Source: Sporolactobacillus sp. CQH2019 (GTDB lineage Bacteria; Bacillota; Bacilli; Bacillales; Sporolactobacillaceae). From it: a stretch of DNA of 64,000 nucleotides. Below, piece after piece: positions 57,112 to 64,000 of this stretch; the stretch's first letter is position 1, and each line of letters starts with the position of its first letter. The stretch covers positions 62,854-126,853 of the forward strand of contig NZ_JARAJZ010000008.1 in the NCBI RefSeq assembly GCF_028765345.1, in the 5' to 3' direction. The position numbers were made by a program, and so were the translations under genes. The notes under the pieces were generated by a model. The model saw only the letters and a list, made by a program, of their open reading frames with translations, was not told where the DNA came from and made no database searches.

Positions 57112-57603
57112 ATGATCATTAGATTGGCTAGAATCGATTCACGATTGATCCACGGCCAGGTGGCAACCGTGTGGACGAAGGAAACCGGTGCGAAACGATT
57201 GATTGTTGTCAGCGACGGAGTGGCAGGGGATAAAGTCCGGAGCACTCTTCTGAAGCAGGTGGCTCCTCCGGGGGTCACGGCACATGTCGTCAGTGTTGAT
57301 AAAGCCGTTAGGGTTTACAACAATCCGAAATACGCAAAGGATCCGGTTCTGCTCCTGTTTGAGAACCCGACGGATGTTCTCCGTGTGATTGAAGAGGGCG
57401 TGGACATTCAGTCAATCAATATTGGCAGCATCGCTTTTGCAGAGGGCAAGACGATGATTACAAATGCCGTAGCGGTCGGCAAAGACGATATCGAAGCGTT
57501 TAACAGCCTTCACGGCCGCGGGATTGAACTTGAAATTCGCAAGGTTCCTTCGGATAGAAAGGAAGATATCATGCCCTTGCTGAAAAAACTGGAGAACAAA
57601 TAA
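57112..57603 (+). CDS. Mannose-family PTS component IIB
   Basis: ATG 57112 follows the IIA stop without a gap; ribosome-binding site GGGGAGG lies inside the IIA end. 163 residues with the phosphorylated His14 in RIDSRLIHGQVAT. The domain is separate from IIA, unlike the fused ManX of E. coli. Substrate is mannose, glucose, fructose or a related hexose; sequence alone does not decide. Confidence 0.95.
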   Translation: MIIRLARIDSRLIHGQVATVWTKETGAKRLIVVSDGVAGDKVRSTLLKQVAPPGVTAHVVSVDKAVRVYNNPKYAKDPVLLLFENPTDVLRVIEEGVDIQSINIGSIAFAEGKTMITNAVAVGKDDIEAFNSLHGRGIELEIRKVPSDRKEDIMPLLKKLENK

Positions 57604-57675
57604 ACACATGCTTTTCTTAAAGATGGGTTTAATGAAATTCATATAACCAATTCGAATTTTTAGGGGGGAAAGAAG

Positions 57676-58476
57676 ATGACCATATCTTTAATTCAGATCA
57701 TCTTGGTCTTTATCGTTTCGTGTATTTCGGGGATGGGATCGATCCTTGATGAATTCCAGACCCACAGACCACTGATCGCCTGCACGCTGATCGGCCTTGT
57801 GCTCGGCAACGTGACAACGGGTATTATTGTCGGTGGTACGTTGGAAATGATCGCTCTCGGCTGGATGAACATCGGCGCAGCAGTCGCTCCTGATGCCGCC
57901 CTTGCCTCGATCATTTCAACGATTCTGGTTATAGCAGGCCATCAAAGCGTCGGTGCCGGCATTGCCCTAGCGATTCCGCTGGCGGCTGCAGGACAGGTGC
58001 TGACGATTGTTGTCCGTACGCTTACCGTCGGGTTCCAGCACGGGGCCGACCGGGCGTGTGAGACCGGCAATCTGAGAGCGATGGACTGGTGGCATATGTC
58101 GGCCTTGCTGCTGCAGGCGATGCGTATCGCTATTCCCGCACTGCTCGTCGTCATTACGGTCGGAACTTCGTCCGTACAGCATATGCTGACCGCAATTCCG
58201 CAAGTTATTACCGGCGGCCTGAATGTCGCAGGCGGCATGCTGGTCGTTGTCGGATATGCGATGGTTGTTAACATGATGCGTGCGGGCTATTTAATGCCAC
58301 TCTTCTTCCTTGGTTTTGTTGTCGCTGCGTTTACGAATTTCAACCTCGTTGCCCTTGGCGTTATCGGCCTGGTACTTGCCATTGTCTATATCCAGCTGAA
58401 TCCGAAATACAACAAACAGGTGGCAACGGCTGGCGGACCGGCAGAATCATCCGATAATGACGATGAATTGGATTAA
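57676..58476 (+). CDS. Mannose-family PTS component IIC
   Basis: ATG 57676 with GGGGGGAAAG upstream; 266 residues of mostly hydrophobic sequence. Family motifs SGMGSILDEFQTHRPLIACT and GVLMGNVTTGI-like LGNVTTGIIVGGTLEMIALG are at the N-terminus. It forms the sugar channel together with IID. Its C-terminus is short and acidic (ESSDNDDELD). Confidence 0.95.
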   Translation: MTISLIQIILVFIVSCISGMGSILDEFQTHRPLIACTLIGLVLGNVTTGIIVGGTLEMIALGWMNIGAAVAPDAALASIISTILVIAGHQSVGAGIALAIPLAAAGQVLTIVVRTLTVGFQHGADRACETGNLRAMDWWHMSALLLQAMRIAIPALLVVITVGTSSVQHMLTAIPQVITGGLNVAGGMLVVVGYAMVVNMMRAGYLMPLFFLGFVVAAFTNFNLVALGVIGLVLAIVYIQLNPKYNKQVATAGGPAESSDNDDELD

Positions 58477-58491
58477 AGGAGGGAAAAGAAA

Positions 58492-59355
58492 ATGAGTAAT
58501 GAAACAGCCGCAGTAGCAGCAGATAAGAATGAAAAAAAGCTGACTAAAAAAGATTTGTTCTGGGTATTCGTCAGATCGAATTTACTTCAAGGTTCATGGA
58601 ATTTCGAAAGAATGCAGGCTCTTGGATTCGCTTTCTCGATGACTCCGGCGATCCGCAGACTCTATCCGGCAGGCAGCGAGGAACGGAAACAGGCAATGAA
58701 ACGGCATAATGAATTCTTCAACACGACTCCGGCGATGGCTGCGCCGATCACCGGCGTTGCTCTGGCTCTTGAGGAAGAGAAAGCGAACGGCAAGCCGGTT
58801 GAAGATGCCGCGATCAACGGCATTAAAGTCGGCCTGATGGGGCCGCTGGCCGGCGTCGGCGACCCGATCTGGTGGGGCACATTGCGTCCGATCTTTGCGG
58901 CATTAGGTGCCGGCATCGCGATGCAGGGCAATATTCTCGGGCCGATTCTCTTCTTCGTCCTTTGGAACGTTGTTCGTCTCTGGTTCAGATGGTGGGGCGT
59001 TTCATACGGTTATCGGAAAGGTGTCGATGTTGTTCAGGACATGAGCGGCGGACTTCTGCAGAAGGTAACCGAAGGCGCTTCAATACTCGGTTTGTTCGTC
59101 ATGGGCGCACTGGTCAATAAGTGGACGAAAGTCGATATTCCGGTGGTTATTTCCAAAGTCAAAAACCCGACAGGCGGAGGCTACACGACGACAACCGTTC
59201 AAAGTGTACTGGATTCGCTGATGCCCGGGCTGGTACCTTTGCTTCTGACATTCATCTGCATGTGGCTGCTCAGAAAAAAGGTCAATCCTCTGGTCATTAT
59301 CCTTGGATTCTTCGTTCTCGGCATTTTGGGGTACTGGATAGGCTTGTTCAAATAA
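58492..59355 (+). CDS. Mannose-family PTS component IID
   Basis: ATG 58492 with AAAGGAGGG upstream; 287 residues. Conserved N-terminal region LTKKDLFWVFVRSNLLQGSW, then NFERMQALGFAFSM and the loop FFNTTPAMAAPITGVALALE; membrane helices in the second half. This subunit is particular to the mannose PTS family and completes the transporter. A strong terminator follows, so the operon ends here. Confidence 0.95.
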   Translation: MSNETAAVAADKNEKKLTKKDLFWVFVRSNLLQGSWNFERMQALGFAFSMTPAIRRLYPAGSEERKQAMKRHNEFFNTTPAMAAPITGVALALEEEKANGKPVEDAAINGIKVGLMGPLAGVGDPIWWGTLRPIFAALGAGIAMQGNILGPILFFVLWNVVRLWFRWWGVSYGYRKGVDVVQDMSGGLLQKVTEGASILGLFVMGALVNKWTKVDIPVVISKVKNPTGGGYTTTTVQSVLDSLMPGLVPLLLTFICMWLLRKKVNPLVIILGFFVLGILGYWIGLFK

Positions 59356-59372
59356 AATGTATTCTGAATCCC

Positions 59373-59410
59373 GGAGAGCCGGCCGTTTTTGCCGGCTCTC
59401 CTGTTTTTTT
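59373..59410 (+). terminator. Terminator of the PTS operon
   Basis: Perfect 11-bp stem GGAGAGCCGGC / GCCGGCTCTCC followed by TGTTTTTTT. Confidence 0.95.
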
Positions 59411-59525
59411 AGTATGGCCGGGATATTGGCTCTTTGCCTGAAACGCCATAGGGTATAAAATAACTATGATCGCTCCCATGCCGCTGGAAATATGCGGCAC
59501 TACGAGAAAATCGGAGGCCTGTGAT

Positions 59526-59984
59526 ATGCATATTACCGATATTATTCTGTTATTAATTATTATTGCCTATGGAGGCTATCTTCTGACGGACGGTCTGATT
59601 CTCCCGCTTTTCTGGGGAAAGACCCTTCTGGCGGTCAGGATGAGAAAAAGAAATTATGTCGATCAGCTGATTCTTGCCGGCCTTGTCGTCATTATTTACA
59701 TTGCGAGCAAGGTGCGCGGAGACAGCGGCGGATTAACCGGCCTGCTGCTCATCTGTCTTGCACTGATCCTGCTGTACGGCGTACTCATTTATGCCCCGAA
59801 AGCCAGGTTCAAGGAAAACGGTTTTTATTACGGCCTGTCGTACACTGCATACGATCAGATTAAGAATATAAAGCTCTCGGAAGACGGGGTGCTGGTTATT
59901 GATAACGGACACCGCAGGATCCTGCTGTATGCACGGAAAATGGAAGACCTTGAGAAAATTCTTCATGTACTTCAGGAACATTAG
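59526..59984 (+). CDS. yobD: UPF0266 (DUF986, YobD-like) membrane protein
   Basis: ATG 59526 eight bases after CGGAGG; 152 residues, the same length as E. coli YobD. Three hydrophobic segments (about residues 5-25, 45-62 and 68-88) precede a small soluble domain (YGLSYTAYDQIKNIKLSEDG). In enterobacteria yobD follows manXYZ; here it again follows the mannose PTS genes, though behind a terminator. Its function is not known; the conserved linkage suggests a role with the transporter. Confidence 0.8.
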   Translation: MHITDIILLLIIIAYGGYLLTDGLILPLFWGKTLLAVRMRKRNYVDQLILAGLVVIIYIASKVRGDSGGLTGLLLICLALILLYGVLIYAPKARFKENGFYYGLSYTAYDQIKNIKLSEDGVLVIDNGHRRILLYARKMEDLEKILHVLQEH

Positions 59985-60311
59985 CTGACAGGGAGCGGCC
60001 CGCTGTTTCGGTTCTTTTCTCCGCAGGAGGGCTTCGCGCCCCTTTTTATTTTCAGTCGGGCGGATCTGAATATTCGGATGGGTTCCTATGCCCCGTTCAG
60101 ACGGAATGACGCCGAACGGATCGGGCCGCAGCGGTTCATATGCCGATGTCTGCACGGCTGCTTTTGGTTGCTGCCGATTTTTTGCGGCTGCCGCTTTTAT
60201 TCTGCCGTTTCGCCCGTTTCTATAAGCGGGACGGAGCAATAAGCTGGATGAAACCTTTATATTTCCTTATGATAGTTGGGGATGCATGATGACCGACGGG
60301 GGAAAATAAAA
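59985..60311. other. Intergenic region yobD / carbonic anhydrase
   Basis: No gene seen. A weak hairpin GGGC-TTCGC-GCCC followed by CTTTTT (60029-60048) may terminate yobD transcription. Confidence 0.4.
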
Positions 60312-60860
60312 ATGGAGCAGTTAAAAGAAATTTTGAAGTATAATGAAAAATTTGTCAAAGAAAGGGCTTACGCTCCCTATCAGGCGGGAAGCCGCCCGGT
60401 AAAAAAGATGACCCTGGTGGCCTGTATGGATTGCCGCCTGATTGAACTGCTTCCGAAAGCGTTAAATATTAAAAACGGCGACGCTATTATAATTAAAAGT
60501 GCCGGGGGCATGGTGGAGCGCCCATACGGCAGCGTCATGAAAAGCATTCTTGTTTCTCTGTACGAGCTGGGATCTGAAGCGGTTTACGTGATCGGCCACA
60601 GCGGATGCGGCATGCACGGCCTCGAAGCGGATAAAATGATCCGTGACATGAAGAATCGCGGAATCGGAGAAGAAACTTTTGCTGGCCTTGAAAACGACGG
60701 CATTGACGTGAAGGAATGGCTGTGCGGCTTTCAATCGGTTGAAGCACAGGTCAGGAAAAGCGTGTCGATCGTGAAGAATCATCCGCTGCTTCCGAAAGGA
60801 ACGCCTGTTTACGGCCTGGTTATTGATCCGAAAACCGGCGAATTAAAACCGGCCGGTTAA
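60312..60860 (+). CDS. Beta-class carbonic anhydrase
   Basis: ATG 60312 with GGGGGAAAA upstream; 182 residues. Zinc ligands and the Asp/Arg dyad are in CMDCRL (Cys38, Asp40, Arg42) and HSGCG (His96, Cys99), as in the YtiB/YvdA-like group. It interconverts CO2 and bicarbonate. Monocistronic as far as visible. Confidence 0.93.
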   Translation: MEQLKEILKYNEKFVKERAYAPYQAGSRPVKKMTLVACMDCRLIELLPKALNIKNGDAIIIKSAGGMVERPYGSVMKSILVSLYELGSEAVYVIGHSGCGMHGLEADKMIRDMKNRGIGEETFAGLENDGIDVKEWLCGFQSVEAQVRKSVSIVKNHPLLPKGTPVYGLVIDPKTGELKPAG

Positions 60861-61004
60861 AGCTGACCGTATCCTTTTTTCTTAATCCGCCTGCCGTCGG
60901 CCAAGCCTCTTTTCAGTGCTATGTCCGCTAACAATTTCCAATCGCTGATCGGAATATAGAATCTGAAAGCAGCGCACAATAGGCTTACAAGGGAGGTGAG
61001 ACAC

Positions 61005-61199
61005 ATGGCAAATTCAAATCAATTAGTTGTGCCGGGTGTACAGCAGGCGCTTGATCAGCTGAAAGTGGAAATTGCCCGCGAATTCGGCGTCAGCCTCGGG
61101 GCCGATACGACTTCCAGAGCGAACGGCTCGGTTGGGGGAGAAATTACCAAACGTCTGGTCGCTCAGGCTCAGTCTCAATTCGGCGGCTATCAGAAATAA
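61005..61199 (+). CDS. Alpha/beta-type small acid-soluble spore protein
   Basis: ATG 61005 with GGGAGGTG upstream; 64 residues. The GPR protease cleavage motif is in [10 protein letters not shown], and the DNA-binding family signature [20 protein letters not shown] is complete. These proteins saturate spore DNA and protect it from UV and heat, and are made in the forespore under sigma-G. The gene shows that the organism forms endospores. A terminator follows. Confidence 0.97.
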   Translation: MANSNQLVVPGVQQALDQLKVEIAREFGVSLGADTTSRANGSVGGEITKRLVAQAQSQFGGYQK

Positions 61200-61232
61200 G
61201 CAATGAAACGGTTAGAGGAAATATACGGAAGG

Positions 61233-61255
61233 GCGGCTGTCAAGCCGCTCTTTTT
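61233..61255 (+). terminator. Terminator after the SASP gene
   Basis: Stem GCGGCT / AGCCGC with a four-base loop, then CTCTTTTT. Confidence 0.8.
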
Positions 61256-61383
61256 GTGCCAGAAAAGCATGGGGTGGTCTGAGCCGGGAAATCCTTCCCG
61301 GGTCTTGTTCTATTCGGCCGGTGCGCTTCATATGTTTAGAACAGGAATAAGGGATATTCTGGATTCCAAAAAGGGGGAGGACC

Positions 61384-62220
61384 TTGGTATATCGCTTACT
61401 GGCATTGGACATCGATGGAACCCTTCTGAACAACAGCAACAGACTGGACCGGCGCACAAAAGATGCCGTTCAGTACGCCCGGAAAAAAGGTGTTGTCGTT
61501 ACCCTTGTTTCCGAACGCCATTTTCACTCAGCAGCAAAAGTGGCCCGTTTACTCAGACTGACTCATCCGATTATTACGCATAATGGGGCCTTCGTGTCTT
61601 CCTCAATGGATAACCCGGTCTACACAAGCAAAATCGAACATAGCGTCCTGCTGCAGCTTGTTGAATTTCTGGAAACCTATCCGTGTCAGATTCAGGTTTC
61701 TCACGAACGGCTGTCGATCAGCAACAGGCCGCGTCAGAAAAATCTGATCGCCAAAATGACGATCGGCATGAATGAGCCGCTGTTTTATCCGGTGACCTAC
61801 GTGGATACACTCAGCCAGTATCTTTTAGAGAATTATGAGAGTGCGACGGATGTAAAAGTCAAATTGAAAGATGAGAAAGTGATGAACGACATCGAACAAG
61901 CAATAGACGATTATTTTCCTTCGCTCGCAGTCAGCAGGCCGTCGATTCACGACATCACACTGGTGCGCCAGGGAACGTCAAAGTTTAACGGGCTGCTTTT
62001 CTTTGCCGGGCAGCTTGGCATTCCTCTTCATGAAATTGTGGCGGTCGGCGACGGTCCGGAAGATGCGGAAATGATTGAAAAAGCAGGGCTCGGCGTTGCG
62101 ATGAGGAATGCCTCTCCCGATGTGAAAGCAAAAGCGGACTGGGTGACACGGACAAATGAAATGGACGGTGTCGCTTACGTGGTCAGGGAAGTGTTTCGGA
62201 AACAGCTGCGCGTTCACTGA
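61384..62220 (+). CDS. Cof-type HAD phosphatase
   Basis: TTG 61384 behind GGGGGAGG (short spacing, no ATG available); 278 residues. Motif I is LALDIDGTLLNN, motif II VTLVSERHFHS, and motif IV VAVGDGPEDAEMIEKAG. In motif II the residue before the histidine pair differs from the usual TGR, and motif IV has GDGPED instead of GDxxND, so its substrate range may differ from standard members. Part of the large family that dephosphorylates sugar phosphates and flavin intermediates. Confidence 0.85.
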   Translation: MVYRLLALDIDGTLLNNSNRLDRRTKDAVQYARKKGVVVTLVSERHFHSAAKVARLLRLTHPIITHNGAFVSSSMDNPVYTSKIEHSVLLQLVEFLETYPCQIQVSHERLSISNRPRQKNLIAKMTIGMNEPLFYPVTYVDTLSQYLLENYESATDVKVKLKDEKVMNDIEQAIDDYFPSLAVSRPSIHDITLVRQGTSKFNGLLFFAGQLGIPLHEIVAVGDGPEDAEMIEKAGLGVAMRNASPDVKAKADWVTRTNEMDGVAYVVREVFRKQLRVH

Positions 62221-62552
62221 CAGGGGCCTGACCACCCATAAAGGCTGGAGCACGTTCGCCGTCACCGGGATTTCCGTCTGAAGAGGGCGCCGTAAATCCG
62301 GATCAGAAAATGAAGGGAGCGGACGGGTGAAGCGAAGAACGAAACCGATCACTTAACGGGCTTGCCCCACAGTCGACTTTTCGGCTGCAGGGCAAGCCCG
62401 TTAACGTTGATCCATCCATTTTATCCGATCCTAGAAAGGGCAGAGGATTCTTTTTAAGAATCATTCTCTTTCACATTATAAGAGAACGTGTGATCGGTCG
62501 GAAGATATGCTAAAATATAAGACAAATACGAATGAAGGAGAGGGAGCATGAT
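62221..62552. other. Intergenic region with a long hairpin
   Basis: No gene. The main feature is the hairpin at 62353-62404, listed separately. A ribosome-binding site for yhaO lies at the end. Confidence 0.5.
62353..62404. repeat. Long near-perfect hairpin
   Basis: Perfect 15-bp outer stem TTAACGGGCTTGCCC / GGGCAAGCCCGTTAA, with an inner 7-bp stem CAGTCGA / TCGGCTG (one wobble) and a short CTTT loop. No T run follows on either strand. Confidence 0.8.
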
Positions 62553-63785
62553 ATGATTCGTTTCATTCATGCCGCCGACCTGCATCTGGACCGGCCTTTT
62601 GAAGGGCTTTCGGAACTCCCCGCGCCTCTGCATGCACGTGTGAAGACGAGCACGTTTACGGCTCTTGCGCGGCTGATCGACCGAACGCTGGCGGAAAAGG
62701 CGGACTTTTTGATTATTGCCGGCGATATTTTTGATGACAGCCATCGGAGCCTTAAGGCACAGAAACGATTTATTCAAGCCATGGAACGTCTTCAGGCGGC
62801 CGGAATTGAGGCATTTCTGGTGTTCGGAAATCATGACCACCTGGATGATCCGTGGAACCGGCTTGATTTTCCGGAAAACGTCCATGTTTTCCCGGCTTTT
62901 CCGACGATGATTCCGTACAGGACGCGGGACGGCCGGCTTGTCCATTTATATGGGTTCAGCTACGCTCAGCGCGGGGTGACCGAAGACATGGCCGCGAAAT
63001 ATGTCAGAAAAGACGGCGCCGATTATCAGATCGGCATTCTCCACGGTGCGGAGCGGACGGCTGCCGGCGATGATCGTTATGCCCCTTTTGCGATCGGGGA
63101 ACTGGCGGAAAAAGCGTTTGACTATTGGGCTCTCGGCCATATCCACAAACGGCAGCAGCTCTCCCCGCCCCTGCCTATCTGGTATCCGGGCGATATCCAG
63201 GGACTGTCCGTAAAGGAAACAGGGGAAAAAGGAGCGCTGCTTGTCGAATTGGACGAGCAGGGATCCCGTGTCCGTTTCATTCCCACAGCCGATATTTTGT
63301 GGAAAAGGCAGGAAATCGTTTTAAAAGGTCCGGTCACGGCCGAAAATCTGGGAAAAGCAATTGACCGTGCCAAGGAAGAAGTACGCAGCGGCCAATACGG
63401 TGTTTTTCTGACAACGGATTTTTCTTTTTCCGATACAGATCAGGATCGGGACGAGCTGAGTGATCTGATTCAGGAATTTACTGAAGCGATGAACGACGGT
63501 GAAGAGGAACGGAATGATTTCGTCTGGCTGAACCCTGGCGAGATGCGGGTCGGAACGGACTGGAACCGTGAGGAGCTTCTGCGGAGCCCGCATTTTATCG
63601 GCGATCTCTTCAGGCTGATTGAAACGAACGGGGCCATGGAGGAAGCGGCCGCCCTCCTTTACAGCCATCATGCCGGCAGGCGCTTTCTCAGCCCGCCGAC
63701 CGATGAAGAGAAGGAAAAAATCAAACGAGAAGCGGAGCGGCTGCTTGTTGAAAGGCTTCTTCCGGATGTCCGCAGAAAGAACTGA
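62553..63785 (+). CDS. yhaO: YhaO-type DNA repair exonuclease (SbcD/Mre11-like)
   Basis: ATG 62553 after AAGGAGAGGGAG; 410 residues. The metallophosphoesterase motifs are all present: HAADLHLDRPF, IIAGDIFDDSHR, VFGNHDHLDD, GILHGAERT and WALGHIHKRQ. In Bacillus YhaO pairs with the SbcC-like ATPase YhaN, whose gene begins about 100 bases downstream here. The complex is thought to process DNA ends; direct activity data are limited. Confidence 0.92.
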   Translation: MIRFIHAADLHLDRPFEGLSELPAPLHARVKTSTFTALARLIDRTLAEKADFLIIAGDIFDDSHRSLKAQKRFIQAMERLQAAGIEAFLVFGNHDHLDDPWNRLDFPENVHVFPAFPTMIPYRTRDGRLVHLYGFSYAQRGVTEDMAAKYVRKDGADYQIGILHGAERTAAGDDRYAPFAIGELAEKAFDYWALGHIHKRQQLSPPLPIWYPGDIQGLSVKETGEKGALLVELDEQGSRVRFIPTADILWKRQEIVLKGPVTAENLGKAIDRAKEEVRSGQYGVFLTTDFSFSDTDQDRDELSDLIQEFTEAMNDGEEERNDFVWLNPGEMRVGTDWNREELLRSPHFIGDLFRLIETNGAMEEAAALLYSHHAGRRFLSPPTDEEKEKIKREAERLLVERLLPDVRRKN

Positions 63786-63889
63786 CGAGAACGGCGCTGC
63801 AGAAAAAAGCGGAAACGCAAAGGAGCGTCTCGTCCGTCAGGGTTAAAGGAGGGTGCGGAGCGGCCTGGTAAAACAGAACCGCCGGACAA

Positions 63890-64000
63890 ATGAAAATCAG
63901 AACATTGGACATCAACCAATTCGGCCGTTTTGAAAATCGGAAAATCATTTTGCCGGATTCTTCTTTCGTGATCGTCTATGGAAGGAACGAAGCGGGAAAA
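63890..64000 (+). CDS. yhaN: YhaN-type SbcC/Rad50-like ATPase, N-terminal part (runs off the window)
   Basis: ATG 63890 is the only usable start, since a stop lies in frame at 63869; the ribosome-binding site is weak. The first 37 codons read KIRTLDINQFGRFENRKI and end VIVYGRNEAGK, the beginning of a Walker A motif of the SMC-like class. Together with the upstream yhaO this identifies it. The rest lies outside the window. Confidence 0.85.
   Translation, partial: MKIRTLDINQFGRFENRKIILPDSSFVIVYGRNEAGK

Noticed and set aside
59733-60239. Minus-strand gene opposite yobD
   Set aside because: No ribosome-binding site or motif; overlaps a well-supported YobD-family gene.

Overview
The window looks like a chromosomal segment of a facultatively fermentative, endospore-forming Gram-positive bacterium of the order Bacillales. 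Spore markers are an alpha/beta-type SASP, SpoVR, PrkA and YhbH. A SAM-I riboswitch before metE, A/T-rich promoters with strong Shine-Dalgarno sequences, TTG/GTG starts, a Bacillus-type Fnr, LevR with a sigma-54 mannose PTS, and pyruvate formate-lyase fit the same group. Gene content and moderate GC suggest a Sporolactobacillus-like organism, but this is inference without a database search.

Layout. 1-3.6 kb: end of 2-oxoglutarate dehydrogenase (odhA, odhB) and an Fnr-type regulator. 3.6-4.7 kb: a 38-unit non-coding repeat array. 4.7-9.3 kb: an AT-rich accessory stretch with an alpha/beta hydrolase, two copies of a convergent pair of tiny membrane-protein genes (one member of each pair broken at a poly-A run), a transposase remnant and an orphan gene with a hydrophobic C-terminal tail. 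9.3-24 kb: housekeeping genes (B3/4-domain protein, queG, amidase, trmL, prkA, two signal peptidases, yhbH, HAD phosphatase, phosphoglucomutase, prfC). 24-28.4 kb: metE with its riboswitch, and HemAT. 29.4-35.4 kb: a MoxR/DUF58/transglutaminase operon and spoVR. 35.6-38.6 kb: a secreted phosphoesterase and a Fur-controlled FTR1 iron permease. 39.6-46.3 kb: quinone oxidoreductase, MFS transporter, DUF2238 protein, GH31 glucosidase. 46.9-50 kb: pflA/pflB. 50-53.4 kb: zinc-ribbon protein, amidotransferase, HAD phosphatase, DeoR regulator. 53.6-60 kb: levR, then a sigma-54 promoter and the mannose-type PTS genes IIA-IIB-IIC-IID, then a yobD-like gene. 60-64 kb: carbonic anhydrase, SASP, HAD phosphatase, and the YhaO/YhaN nuclease pair (YhaN runs off the end).

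The most unusual content is non-coding. At least six intergenic regions hold arrays of about 21-bp units (two helical turns), some organised into higher-order repeats of 82, about 104 and 124 bp. Two arrays (28.5-29.2 and 38.65-39.6 kb) sit inside a composite element. It has a conserved left module, a conserved right module, imperfect terminal inverted repeats and, in one copy, an exact 10-bp flanking duplication. Parts of it recur at 42.8-43.5 and 46.3-46.8 kb. I read this as a MITE-like mobile element carrying a fast-diverging internal satellite; I know of no described family that matches.

Genes that appear to work together: Fnr and the pfl genes in anaerobic metabolism (palindromic TGTGA/TCACA boxes at both promoters); PrkA, YhbH and SpoVR as the conserved sporulation/stress trio, with prkA and yhbH sharing the octamer CATACACT at sigma-E-like promoters; LevR with the downstream mannose-family PTS; YhaO with YhaN.
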